Assembly (NCBI GenBank): GCA_036946405.1
Contig: JAQIJC010000001.1
Location: 3,113,501-3,177,500 of the forward strand
Source of the DNA: Sphingomonas phyllosphaerae
GTDB lineage: Bacteria; Pseudomonadota; Alphaproteobacteria; Sphingomonadales; Sphingomonadaceae
Reading direction: 5' to 3'
Length of the DNA stretch: 64,000 nt
Positions within the stretch are counted from its first letter, which is position 1, and every line of letters begins with the position of its first letter. The translations under genes and the position numbers were made by a program. This document shows positions 44,098-52,025 of this stretch, in pieces. Below the pieces are notes generated by a model. It was not told where the DNA came from. It worked only from the letters and a program-made list of their open reading frames with translations, and searched no databases.

Positions 44098-44927
44098 CGG
44101 GCGGCGACCTGCGCGCGCACCGCGCGCAGCCGCGCCATGCCGGCGATGATCGTCGGACCACCGCAATTCATCAACCGCCCCGCGAACGGCGCGATCGCGA
44201 CCCGCGTGCCAAGCCGCTTCAACGCGCGGTGCCGCTCGATCCGCTCCCCCGCCCCTTGCGCGGCCGCGACCGACAGCACGACGCGGGGCGGATCGGCGAG
44301 CAGATATTCCAACGGCAGCACGTCCCAACGCTTCAAGCCATAGCCGGCGCTGGCATTGCGGAAGCCGGCACGGCGCAGCATTTCGTCGGGCAGCGTCCCC
44401 GCCCCCGGCACCAGCCCGCCCGGCCCGAAGATCACCGCGGACACCGGCGTAACCGCCTCCGCGCGCGCGGCGGCGGCGATGCGCGCGGCCAGTGCCGCCC
44501 CCCGCGCCGGGTGCCCGATCGCGTCTGCGAGTTCCCGGACTTGCTGCGCGCTCTCCGCGATCGTGTCGGGCAACGCGAATTGCCGCAGCTTGATATGCAT
44601 CCGCGTCAGCGCCGCGACCGTTGCGGGCGCGACATGCCCGCTCGCCACGACCAGATCGGGACGCAGCGCCACCACTTCCTCGGCGGTGCCCGACGTGGCG
44701 GGAAAGCGTTGCGCCCAGGCGAGCGGGACCGAAGTGGCGCGCGGATCGTGCGAATAATGGCTGATCGCGGCGATCTGCGCCGGATCGGCGACCTGCATCA
44801 GCATCGCGTCGAGACACGGGTTGATCGACACCACGCGCGGTGCGCGCGCCGGCGCCGCGCCGACCAGCAGCGGCATCGCCAGCACCGCCGCGGCGCGCCG
44901 TGCCCCGCGAAAACTACGATCGTTCAC
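44094..44927 (-). CDS. btuF: Periplasmic cobalamin-binding protein (BtuF-like)
   Basis: A 277-residue substrate-binding protein. GTG 44927 gives VNDRSFRGARRAAAVLAMPL with a signal peptide ending GAAPARA. The mature domain begins RVVSINPCLDAMLMQV, a class III binding-protein opening, followed by SGTAEEVVALRPDLVVASGH. A second lobe starts near SAVIFGPGGLVPG. Class III proteins bind cobalamin, heme or siderophores; the riboswitch 96 bases upstream points to cobalamin. A longer reading from ATG 45098 would translate the riboswitch and is rejected. No btuB receptor is in the window. Confidence 0.87.
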   Translation of the reverse strand: MNDRSFRGARRAAAVLAMPLLVGAAPARAPRVVSINPCLDAMLMQVADPAQIAAISHYSHDPRATSVPLAWAQRFPATSGTAEEVVALRPDLVVASGHVAPATVAALTRMHIKLRQFALPDTIAESAQQVRELADAIGHPARGAALAARIAAAARAEAVTPVSAVIFGPGGLVPGAGTLPDEMLRRAGFRNASAGYGLKRWDVLPLEYLLADPPRVVLSVAAAQGAGERIERHRALKRLGTRVAIAPFAGRLMNCGGPTIIAGMARLRAVRAQVAAR

Positions 44928-45019
44928 CTTCGTCCATCCCCACGCCGACTCGACTCGCTCGTCGTCGCGCGGGAACAATTCCCGATCGCCCGGCACACCC
45001 CGTCCGCGCGAAGGACAAC

Positions 45020-45176
45020 CGCGATCCGGCAGGTCTCCTGGCTCCCGGGTCGTCGTCGCTCGTCCGGCCTTCCCGGAGCGCAAGCGATCCAGTGGCACAA
45101 AAAGGGGCGAGCGGCTCGCCGGTCACAGTTGCGGGGGCAGCTCCGGATCGTTGCCTACCGGATTCCCTTTCCTGAT
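45020..45176 (-). promoter_or_regulatory. Cobalamin (AdoCbl) riboswitch
   Basis: Read on the minus strand, GGGAATCCGGT is followed by CCGGAGCTGCCCCCGCAACTG and, at the 3' side, the B12 box AGCCAGGAGACCTGCC (45028-45043). These are the core elements of the cobalamin riboswitch in the correct order. It ends about 95 bases before btuF, so B12 binding should shut down btuFCD expression. MutT lies upstream of it, on the same strand. Confidence 0.95.
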
Positions 45177-45188
45177 CGCGTGATCGGC

Positions 45189-45575
45189 CTAGCCGTCCGC
45201 CACGGCACGGGCAAGCGCCGCCAGCAGCGGCACGTCGACCGGCGGCATCGGCAGGTGCATCAGCGCTGCCGGCCGATCCCAGCGCAGCGCCTGTGCGGCA
45301 AGCGGCTGCGGCGTGCCGTGCCACATGGTACAGCGATAGAGCAGCATCGTCACCGGCATGTCGGTCGCGAAGCCGAGCGGATCGAGCGCCTCGGCCGCGA
45401 CGCGAATCGCCAGCTCCTCCTCCAGCTCACGCACCAGCGCAGCGACGGGATGCTCGCCGGCTTCCACCTTGCCGCCGGGGAATTCCCACAGGCCGGCGTG
45501 CCGCTTGTCGCGCGGACGTTGCTGCATCAGGCAGCGTCCGGTCGCATCGATCAAGGCCGCAGCCACCACCAGCAT
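45189..45575 (-). CDS. mutT: MutT-like Nudix hydrolase (8-oxo-dGTP diphosphatase)
   Basis: Removes oxidised dGTP from the nucleotide pool. The 128-residue protein carries a full Nudix box, G35-x5-E41-x7-R49-E-L-x-E53-E54 in FPGGKVEAGEHPVAALVREL. The opening MLVVAAALIDATGRCLMQQR and AGLWEFPGGK are those of MutT proper rather than of other Nudix enzymes. Length matches MutT. It ends 13 bases before the cobalamin riboswitch on the same strand. Confidence 0.9.
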   Translation of the reverse strand: MLVVAAALIDATGRCLMQQRPRDKRHAGLWEFPGGKVEAGEHPVAALVRELEEELAIRVAAEALDPLGFATDMPVTMLLYRCTMWHGTPQPLAAQALRWDRPAALMHLPMPPVDVPLLAALARAVADG

Positions 45576-45620
45576 CGTGTTGCGATCCTTCCTTAACCCG
45601 TTGCGATTATCGTGCTGGCC

Positions 45621-45821
45621 ATGCCACGTCGATCCACCCCCCGCCCGCTATCAAGCCGGTTGCGCGCCCTCGCGCCACACACACGCGGTGCGACGGCGGT
45701 CGAATATGGGTTGATCGTGGCCTTGATCGCGCTGACCGCCGTGGGCGGCATGTCCGCGCTCGGCCACCCCGTGACGGGCATGTTCGCGTCGATCAGCAGC
45801 AATCTGCAATCCGCACGCTAG
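45621..45821 (+). CDS. Flp family type IVb pilin, copy 1
   Basis: A 66-residue prepilin. After a basic leader (MPRRSTPRPLSSRLRALAPH), RGATAVEYGLIVALIALTAVGG is the Flp processing site and hydrophobic helix, with Glu5-Tyr6 after the cleavage point. The tail GMFASISSNL is typical. GTG 45612 is a possible earlier start. It is paired with a second Flp gene at 45968, but no tad/cpa assembly genes are in the window. Confidence 0.85.
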   Translation: MPRRSTPRPLSSRLRALAPHTRGATAVEYGLIVALIALTAVGGMSALGHPVTGMFASISSNLQSAR

Positions 45822-45967
45822 CGATTGTTTTCAATCTCCAAGGTGCTGAACAAAAACATACGCTGTCACTTAAACCTTTATCAACCCTGCGCTTCTAGAA
45901 ACATCAGTGATGGACCTGAACGGTGCGTCGGCGGGTACAGAAATTTAGGTTGCCATTGGAGATCGAC

Positions 45968-46129
45968 ATGCAGAAGATTCGTTCGTTTCTGAAGAACAGC
46001 AAGGGCGCGACCGCGATCGAATACGGTCTGATCGCTGCCCTAATCGCGGTTGCCGCAGTTGCCGCCATGAAGGGCATCGGCACGCAGCTCAACAGCACCT
46101 TCACCAACGTCAAGACGCAGATGCAGTAA
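45968..46129 (+). CDS. Flp family type IVb pilin, copy 2
   Basis: A 53-residue prepilin starting MQKIRSFLKNSKG, followed by ATAIEYGLIAALIAVAAVAAM, the standard Flp cleavage site and helix. The tail QLNSTFTNVKTQMQ is short and polar. TTGGAG lies seven bases before the ATG, and an excellent terminator follows at 46157, so this is a compact, likely strongly expressed gene. Upstream 45822-45967 is AT-rich and should contain its promoter; I could not fix the boxes. Confidence 0.92.
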   Translation: MQKIRSFLKNSKGATAIEYGLIAALIAVAAVAAMKGIGTQLNSTFTNVKTQMQ

Positions 46130-46156
46130 TCGAGCCTTATAGGCTGTTTACCGGCA

Positions 46157-46187
46157 GGGCGGCGGAACATCGGTTCCGCCGCCCTTT
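46157..46187 (+). terminator. Intrinsic terminator after Flp pilin gene
   Basis: GGGCGGCGGAAC (46157-46168) pairs perfectly with GTTCCGCCGCCC (46173-46184) around a four-base ATCG loop, followed by TTTCTGTT. It is 27 bases past the pilin stop. Confidence 0.93.
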
Positions 46188-46331
46188 CTGTTACGCCTCT
46201 CCGTTCCTCTGCGGCGTTACGAAGAGGATGCGATCTTCGCGCTGACCACACCGAAGCGACAGCATGAACCCTCGCCGGGTCGGATCGTCATCAAGCCACA
46301 CCCGTCGATGCAAATCCGCACCGTGATGGCG

Positions 46332-47282
46332 TCAGCCCGCGCGCCCCATCTTCAGGAACTTCGCGCGACGATCCTGCCGCAGCGCGTCCGGCGTCAGCGG
46401 CGCCAGATCGCGCAGCATTCGCTCGACGCAATCGCCCAGCGCGCGAATCGCACCGTCGCGATCGCGGTGCGCGCCGCCGAGCGGTTCGGGCACGATCGCG
46501 TCGATCACGCCCAGCGCTTTCAGATCCTGTGCGGTAACCTTCATCGCTTCCGCCGCGTCGGGCGCCTTGTCGGCGGTGCGCCACAGGATCGACGCGCAGC
46601 CCTCCGGCGAGATCACCGAATAGACCGCATGCTCGAACATCAGCACGCGGTTGCCGCTCGCCAGCGCGATCGCCCCCCCGGAGCCGCCCTCGCCGACCAC
46701 CGCCGCGACCATCGGCACGCCGAGCGCGAGGCACGCCTCGGTCGAACGCGCGATCGCTTCCGCCTGCCCGCGCTCCTCGGCCTGGATGCCCGGGAACGCG
46801 CCCGAGGTATCCACCAGCGTCACCACCGGCAGGCCGAAGCGATCGGCCATCTCCAGCAGCCGGATCGCCTTGCGATAGCCCTCCGGTTTACCCATCCCGA
46901 AATTGTGGCGTAGCCGGCTGGCGGTATCGTCGCCCTTCTCATGGCCCAGCACCATCACGCGCTGACCGCGGAAGGTCGCGAACCCGCCGAGGATCGCCTG
47001 ATCGTCGCCGAACGCACGATCGCCGGCCAGCGGCACGAACTCGTCGAACAGCCCGGCGACGAAATGCTTGAAGTGCGGGCGCTCGGGATGACGTGCGACC
47101 TGCGTCTTCTGCCACGGCGACAGCTTGCCGAACGTGTCCTTCAGCAGCTTGTCCGACTTCGCCTGCAGCTTGGCGATCTCGGCGGAAATGTCGACGGTGC
47201 CCTCGGCGCCGGTTTCGCGCAGTTCGTCGATGCGCGCCTGCAGCTCGGCGATGGGTTTCTCGAAGTCGAGGAAAATACGCAT
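46332..47282 (-). CDS. accA: Acetyl-CoA carboxylase carboxyltransferase subunit alpha
   Basis: Transfers carboxyl from biotin to acetyl-CoA to make malonyl-CoA, with AccD, in the first step of fatty-acid synthesis. The 316-residue protein opens with the helix FLDFEKPIAELQARIDELRE. Further family motifs are LSPWQKTQVARHPERPH, GDRAFGDDQAILGG, HEKGDD, FGMGKPEGYRKAIRL, DTSGAFPGIQAEERGQ and GEGGSGGAIALASG with SVISPEGCASILW. All are intact. The gap to the terminator at 46187 shows nothing further. It is 10 bases downstream of xerD on the same strand. Confidence 0.96.
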   Translation of the reverse strand: MRIFLDFEKPIAELQARIDELRETGAEGTVDISAEIAKLQAKSDKLLKDTFGKLSPWQKTQVARHPERPHFKHFVAGLFDEFVPLAGDRAFGDDQAILGGFATFRGQRVMVLGHEKGDDTASRLRHNFGMGKPEGYRKAIRLLEMADRFGLPVVTLVDTSGAFPGIQAEERGQAEAIARSTEACLALGVPMVAAVVGEGGSGGAIALASGNRVLMFEHAVYSVISPEGCASILWRTADKAPDAAEAMKVTAQDLKALGVIDAIVPEPLGGAHRDRDGAIRALGDCVERMLRDLAPLTPDALRQDRRAKFLKMGRAG

Positions 47283-47291
47283 CGGGCGCAG

Positions 47292-48188
47292 CTAGGCGCG
47301 GTTTCGCAACGCGTCAACGAGCGGGTGACGCTCGTTGACCAGCTCGACCAGCCGGCTGCTGTCGACATGGGTGTAGATTTCGGTGGTCGCGATATCGGCA
47401 TGGCCGAGCATCGTCTGGAGCGCGCGCAGGTCCGCACCGCCTTCGAGAAGGTGCGTCGCGAAGGCGTGGCGCAGGACGTGCGGGCTGATCCGCTCGGGCG
47501 CGATACCGGCCTCGGCGGCAAGCGTGCGTACCAGCTGGAACAGCCGCACGCGCGAGATATGCGTCGCGCCCGACGGGAACAGGAACGCACGGTCGGTCGC
47601 GACATGCGCGCGCCACGCCGCCACCGCCGCGCGCGCGCGGTCCGAGATCGGCACCAGCCGCTCACGCCCGCCCTTGCCCTTCAGGATCAGGAACGGCCGG
47701 TCGGGATGGATTGCGCCGCGCGGCAGCGAGACGAGTTCGGTCGCGCGCAGCCCCGATCCGTAGAGCAGCTCGAACAAGGCCGATAGCCGCAGATCGGTCG
47801 GGATCACCGGATCGCGCGCCAGCCGCGCGTCGATCGCCGCGAACAGTCGATCGACGTCGCCATGGTCGAGCGTCCGCGGCAGCCGCCGCTGCGTTCCCGG
47901 CCGCGGCAAGGCCGGCGAGGGATCGTCGGCACGGTCGCCCTCGTCGATCAGAAACCCGAAGAAGCGTCGCAGCGCCGCCGCCTTGCGCGCCACCGTCGCT
48001 TTCGACAGCGCATCCCAGCCATCCGCGAGCCGCTCCAGCGCCGCGCCGTCCGCGCCCGCGAGCCCGCCCTCGAGCGTGACCGATGCGAGCGTCAGGTCGC
48101 GGCGATAGGCGGCCAGCGTGTTCTGCGCCGCCCCCGCCTGCGCCGCCATCATCTCCAGAAAGCGGTCGATCGCGGTGGCGTCGCTCAC
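47292..48188 (-). CDS. xerD: Tyrosine recombinase XerD
   Basis: Site-specific recombinase that resolves chromosome dimers at dif with XerC. The 298-residue protein has an N-terminal SAM-like core-binding domain and the full catalytic set: Arg in YGSGLRATELVSL, Lys in LKGKGGRERLVP, HxxR in SPHVLRHAFATHLLEGG, His in MLGHADIATTEIY and the Tyr in that same motif. Length and motifs favour XerD over a phage integrase, and the neighbours are housekeeping. It starts at GTG 48188, overlapping the stop of the exported helical protein gene (GTGA). Confidence 0.93.
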   Translation of the reverse strand: MSDATAIDRFLEMMAAQAGAAQNTLAAYRRDLTLASVTLEGGLAGADGAALERLADGWDALSKATVARKAAALRRFFGFLIDEGDRADDPSPALPRPGTQRRLPRTLDHGDVDRLFAAIDARLARDPVIPTDLRLSALFELLYGSGLRATELVSLPRGAIHPDRPFLILKGKGGRERLVPISDRARAAVAAWRAHVATDRAFLFPSGATHISRVRLFQLVRTLAAEAGIAPERISPHVLRHAFATHLLEGGADLRALQTMLGHADIATTEIYTHVDSSRLVELVNERHPLVDALRNRA

Positions 48189-49978
48189 AGCCGCGCGATC
48201 GCCTCCGCCGCGATCATCCGCGCCTCGCCGTCCAGCCCGACCGCGCGCAACGCCCGGACGATGTGGAACAAGGCCGCGGGCGGGACATGCGCCCAGCCAT
48301 CCGCCTGCATCCCGACCGCCGCGAGCAGCAGCACCGTTCCCGCCTGCCCCTCTCCCGCGGCACGCTCGAGCGCGCTGGTCCAGGCGTTGCGTTGCGCGAC
48401 CGGAACCGCCAGCTTTTCGGCGAGATCGTCGACCGCCGCCGCCGGCAAACGACCCAGCCCCGCCATGCCGGCGAAGAACAATTGCCGCTTGCGCTCGGCC
48501 AGCGCGCCCTTCGGCGCATAATCGGTGATCGTCGACGCGGACAGCTGCGCGATCGCATCCGGGTCAGCGAGCAACAGCATCGCCCAGCCATCGCTGCCGG
48601 CAGGCACCGCGCCCTGCCAACGCTGCGCGGTGCGATCGAGCCCGGCCGTCAGCATCGACGCGATCAACCGGTCGGCCTGCGCCTCGTTGGCGCGCGCCGG
48701 CAGCCGCGCGGCAGCGCGCGCGGTCAGCACCAGCCGCGCATAGCGCGTCGCGGGCGTCTCGGCCGCCTCCCACAGCTTGACCATGGCGGCGATCCGCGTC
48801 GCGCGATCGTTGCCGACATAGGCGTCGCGCAGCGTCGCCGCGGTGCTCGACAGCGCAGCGGGCGCGTCACTGCCCTCGGCGATCGCGGCATAGAGATCGA
48901 CCATCGCCGCGCTCGACAGCACCCCCAGCGCCGCGGCACGATCCGAGGCGGCGGCACGCTCGGCAAGCGGCACGGCCGGGGCCAGCGCCTGCCAGCCGCG
49001 CACCTGCGGACCGACCGTGCCGTACAGCTCGTCGGGCACCGCGACCCCGGTCGCGGTCGCCAGCCCGAACCGCCACGCGGTCAGCTGCACGACCGGTGCC
49101 CATTCGATCGTCACCGCCTGTCGGCTGTTGAGTCCCGCACCCATCACCTTCTGCGCCAGCGCCAGGTCGATTCCGCTCGCCACGCGTCGGCGGCGAATGT
49201 CGGCGATCAACGGCTGAGTCCGCCCCGCCCCGGTCAATCCGGCGCACATCGCGCGCGCGACGATCCACGCGCGCTCGCTGTCGCCCGCCGTCGCGCTCAG
49301 CGGGCAAAGCCCGGCCGGATCGCCGGTCGCGAGCGCGGCCTGCATCCAGACCTCGCGCAGCTTCGGCGTCACCCGATCGCTGTCGACCGACTGCGCGACC
49401 GCGCGCGCCGACACCGATTCGCCCATCCGCAGCAACAACCACGCACGCTCGGCGGCAAAATCGGCACCGTTGACGCGCGACGGCGTGGCGATCTTCGCCG
49501 CCAGCAGCCGCCGCAGGCCGATCGACAGCCACCGCGACGGCAACGGCGCCGACAGATAGCGCATCAGTCGCTCGACATAGCGGCCATCCGCGCTTCCGAA
49601 CGCCTCGCCCACAAAGCCCTGATCGGCCCCCACCGTCGCCAGCGACCGCCGCGCGAACGCCGGCAGCACATAGCGGGGTGTCGGCAGCGGGCTCGGGCTC
49701 GCGGTCGGCGACGGGAACGGCAGCGGCGCGAGCGGCGGCAATGGCCCGGCCGGTGTCGTCGCCTGCACGCGCGGCGCGTTGGCCGGGGCGGTCGCGGCCG
49801 GCGCCGGGGTGGTGGCGGCTGGTGCCTGCGCAGGCGCCGCGTCGCCGAAGCCGGGTGGCAACAGCGATTCGGGGCGGTCCTGCGCGATCGCCGCCGCCGC
49901 GAGGCCGAGCGCCGCGACGCCAGCCAGCGCGGCGCGTTTAGCCGGCGAGATTGCCAAGCTCGACCGCCTTCTCGACAC
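48185..49978 (-). CDS. Exported alpha-helical protein of unknown function
   Basis: About 597 residues with a signal peptide (SPAKRAALAGVAALGLAAAA then IAQ), a Pro/Ala/Thr-rich linker to about residue 85, and a long all-helical domain rich in Ala and Arg that looks like a solenoid of paired helices (for example RAWLLLRMGESVSARAVAQS and MVDLYAAIAEG). I do not recognise the family; TPR- or SEL1-like folds are possible. The start is uncertain: GTG 49978 gives VSRRRSSLAISPAKR, while TTG 49957 would give a shorter leader; either overlaps the small membrane-protein gene upstream. Its stop overlaps the xerD start. It may act in envelope or division processes, from context only. Confidence 0.7.
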   Translation of the reverse strand: MSRRRSSLAISPAKRAALAGVAALGLAAAAIAQDRPESLLPPGFGDAAPAQAPAATTPAPAATAPANAPRVQATTPAGPLPPLAPLPFPSPTASPSPLPTPRYVLPAFARRSLATVGADQGFVGEAFGSADGRYVERLMRYLSAPLPSRWLSIGLRRLLAAKIATPSRVNGADFAAERAWLLLRMGESVSARAVAQSVDSDRVTPKLREVWMQAALATGDPAGLCPLSATAGDSERAWIVARAMCAGLTGAGRTQPLIADIRRRRVASGIDLALAQKVMGAGLNSRQAVTIEWAPVVQLTAWRFGLATATGVAVPDELYGTVGPQVRGWQALAPAVPLAERAAASDRAAALGVLSSAAMVDLYAAIAEGSDAPAALSSTAATLRDAYVGNDRATRIAAMVKLWEAAETPATRYARLVLTARAAARLPARANEAQADRLIASMLTAGLDRTAQRWQGAVPAGSDGWAMLLLADPDAIAQLSASTITDYAPKGALAERKRQLFFAGMAGLGRLPAAAVDDLAEKLAVPVAQRNAWTSALERAAGEGQAGTVLLLAAVGMQADGWAHVPPAALFHIVRALRAVGLDGEARMIAAEAIARL

Positions 49979-50075
49979 GCGTGACCGGCTGCTCGGTCGC
50001 ACGGCCCGCAAAGAAGAACAGCGCGCCCACCACGATCACCAGCAGCACGACGACGGAGACAATCAACCGGGTCAT
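49938..50075 (-). CDS. Small single-helix membrane protein, 45 aa
   Basis: ATG 50075 gives MTRLIVSVVVLLVIVVGALF, one strong membrane helix, followed by FFAGRATEQPVTRVEKAV and ending ELGNLAG. It is too short for the usual gene cut-offs but has a good membrane profile and overlaps the next gene, which argues for coupled translation. It is divergent from aroK (start 50174). Function unknown; it may help the larger exported protein. Confidence 0.6.
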   Translation of the reverse strand: MTRLIVSVVVLLVIVVGALFFFAGRATEQPVTRVEKAVELGNLAG

Positions 50076-50173
50076 GTAATTCCCAACCTTTGCGCGCGAC
50101 TTGTCACTCAGCCCCGGTGCGGCACGAGCCTGCTGTTGCCGGGACCGGAACGCGCTGTATAGCCGCAGGGACG

Positions 50174-50737
50174 ATGTTGCAAAGCCCGCCCGTTCCGTCC
50201 CGCCGCTCGTCGCGCCGTCCGCATCGCTGGACCGGCCGCCCGATCGTGCTGGTGGGACTGATGGGCGCGGGCAAGTCGACAGTCGGCCGCCGCCTCGCGA
50301 TGCGCCTCGCGCTGCCGTTCGTCGACGCGGATACCGAAATCGAAACCGCGGCCGGCATGTCGATTGCCGATATCTTCGCGCAATTCGGCGAGGATTATTT
50401 CCGCGACGGCGAGCGCCGGGTGATCCAGCGGCTGATCGACGGTCGCCCGAAAGTGATCGCGACCGGCGGGGGGGCATTCGTCAACGACGAAACGCGCGCG
50501 CTGATCCTGTCCGACGCGCTGGCAATCTGGCTCGACGCGCCGGTCGAGGTGCTCGCCGAGCGCGTCAAGCGTCGCGACACCCGCCCGCTGCTGCGCGGCA
50601 AGGACCCCGCGACCGTGCTGCGCGAGCTGGCGGCGGTCCGCAACCCGCTCTACGCGCTCGCGCATCTGCGCATCCCCAGCGCCAATACCCCGCACGACAT
50701 GACGGTGCGCGCGATCATGGAGGCCCTGAGCAAATGA
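50174..50737 (+). CDS. aroK: Shikimate kinase
   Basis: Phosphorylates shikimate at O3 in aromatic amino-acid synthesis. The 187-residue protein has Walker A GLMGAGKST (28-36), the shikimate-binding DADTEIE, FRDGERRVI, ATGGGAFVN and the lid region RDTRPLLRGKDP. ATG 50174 has AGGGACG before it; the frame is open to 50090, but upstream sequence is not kinase-like. An N-terminal Arg/Pro-rich extension of about 20 residues precedes the fold, as is common in alphaproteobacteria. It overlaps aroB by 4 bases (ATGA). Confidence 0.96.
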   Translation: MLQSPPVPSRRSSRRPHRWTGRPIVLVGLMGAGKSTVGRRLAMRLALPFVDADTEIETAAGMSIADIFAQFGEDYFRDGERRVIQRLIDGRPKVIATGGGAFVNDETRALILSDALAIWLDAPVEVLAERVKRRDTRPLLRGKDPATVLRELAAVRNPLYALAHLRIPSANTPHDMTVRAIMEALSK

Positions 50738-51834
50738 CGACCGTGACCGTGGCGCTCGGCGACCGCAGCTATGACGTGCGGATCGAACCGGGACTGCTCG
50801 CGCGCGCGGGCGAGGCGCTAGCGCCGATTGTCGGCACGCGCCCGGTGGTGATCGTCGCCGACGCCAATGTCGTCGCGCATCTCGCCACGCTGACCGCCGC
50901 GCTCGACGTTGCCGGGATCCGCCACGCGGAGATCGTTTTGCCCGCCGGCGAAGGCTCAAAGAGCTGGGCGACGCTCGAGCGGCTCACCGACGAGTTGCTC
51001 GCGCTCGGCGTCGAACGTGGCGACCATGTCGTGGCACTCGGCGGCGGGGTGATCGGCGACCTTGTCGGCTTCGCAACCGCGATCCTCAAACGCGGCTGCG
51101 GCTTCGTGCAGATCCCCACCACCTTGTTGTCGCAGGTCGATTCGTCGGTCGGCGGCAAGACCGGAATCAACGCGCGGGCCGGCAAGAACCTGATCGGGGC
51201 CTTCCACCAGCCGAAGATCGTGCTGATCGACCCCGACGTGCTCGACACCCTGCCTGCGCGGCAAGTGCGCGCCGGCTATGCCGAGGTCGTCAAATACGGG
51301 TTGATCGACGACGCCGGCTTCTTCGCCTGGTGCGAGGCGAATGGCGCAAAGCTGCTCGCGGGCGATCCCGACGCGCGCGTCCACGCGATCGCGCACGCGG
51401 TCGCCGCCAAGGCGCGGATCGTCGGCGAGGACGAGTTCGAGACGACCGGCCGCCGCGCCTTGCTCAACCTCGGCCACACCTTCGGCCATGCGCTGGAGGC
51501 GGAAGCGGGCTTCTCCGACCGGCTGCTGCACGGCGAGGCGGTCGCCGCCGGTTGCGGCCTCGCCTTCGCCTTCTCCGCCGCGACCGGGCGCTGTTCGGCG
51601 GACGACGCCGCGCGCGTCGCCGCGCACTGGCGCGACAGCGGACTGCCCGATGGCCTGACGGCGTCGGGCATCACCGCTCCGCCCGCGCGGCTGGTCGAGC
51701 ATATGCGCCACGACAAGAAGATGGCGGCCGGCACGCTGCCCTTCCTGCTCGCGCACGGCATCGGCCGGACCTACCTCGACAAGACGGTAGCGCTGGATGA
51801 GGTCGAGGCGTTCCTCGGCGAACCGGGACGGTAA
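50734..51834 (+). CDS. aroB: 3-dehydroquinate synthase
   Basis: Forms the first ring of the shikimate pathway from DAHP using NAD and a divalent metal. The 366-residue protein has VVIVADANV, LPAGEGSKSWATLERL, ALGGGVIGDLVGFATAILKRG, the substrate loop QIPTTLLSQVDSSVGGKTGIN, and the metal ligands in EVVKYGLI, LNLGHTFGHALE and LLHGEAVAAG. All are intact. It is translationally coupled to aroK. The stop is followed by the palindromic doublet at 51860. Confidence 0.97.
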   Translation: MTTVTVALGDRSYDVRIEPGLLARAGEALAPIVGTRPVVIVADANVVAHLATLTAALDVAGIRHAEIVLPAGEGSKSWATLERLTDELLALGVERGDHVVALGGGVIGDLVGFATAILKRGCGFVQIPTTLLSQVDSSVGGKTGINARAGKNLIGAFHQPKIVLIDPDVLDTLPARQVRAGYAEVVKYGLIDDAGFFAWCEANGAKLLAGDPDARVHAIAHAVAAKARIVGEDEFETTGRRALLNLGHTFGHALEAEAGFSDRLLHGEAVAAGCGLAFAFSAATGRCSADDAARVAAHWRDSGLPDGLTASGITAPPARLVEHMRHDKKMAAGTLPFLLAHGIGRTYLDKTVALDEVEAFLGEPGR

Positions 51835-51859
51835 GCCTACCGTTACTCCCCTCCCCCTT

Positions 51860-51951
51860 GTCATTCCCGCGAAGGCGGGAATCCAGAACCTCTGACGCTT
51901 CGCCTCTTGCGAAAACCTGCGCGTCTGGATTCCCGCCTTCGCGGGAATGAC
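51860..51951. repeat. Paired palindromic repeat (GTCATTCCCGCG family)
   Basis: GTCATTCCCGCGAAGGCGGG then AATCCAGA faces its reverse complement (TCTGGATT and so on) around ~35 bases. Each unit is a hairpin with a GAAG loop. It lies 25 bases past aroB and is likely to act as that operon's 3' end structure. Same outer GTCA and inner TCCAG as the families at 7438, 37316 and 52867. Confidence 0.85.
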
Positions 51952-52025
51952 GGAGCACGCGGGGACAATGGCGAGGAACGCCGCTCCGAACTGCCCGTTA
52001 CGGCTGCTCTGCCAAGGAGAGCCAC

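Noticed and set aside
44928..45098. Longer N-terminus of the B12-binding protein
   Set aside because: The extra part would be translated from the riboswitch; GTG 44927 gives a proper signal peptide.
47292..48188. Tyrosine recombinase as a mobile-element integrase
   Set aside because: Length, motifs and neighbours (accA, aroK) fit XerD; no attachment sites or cargo genes seen.
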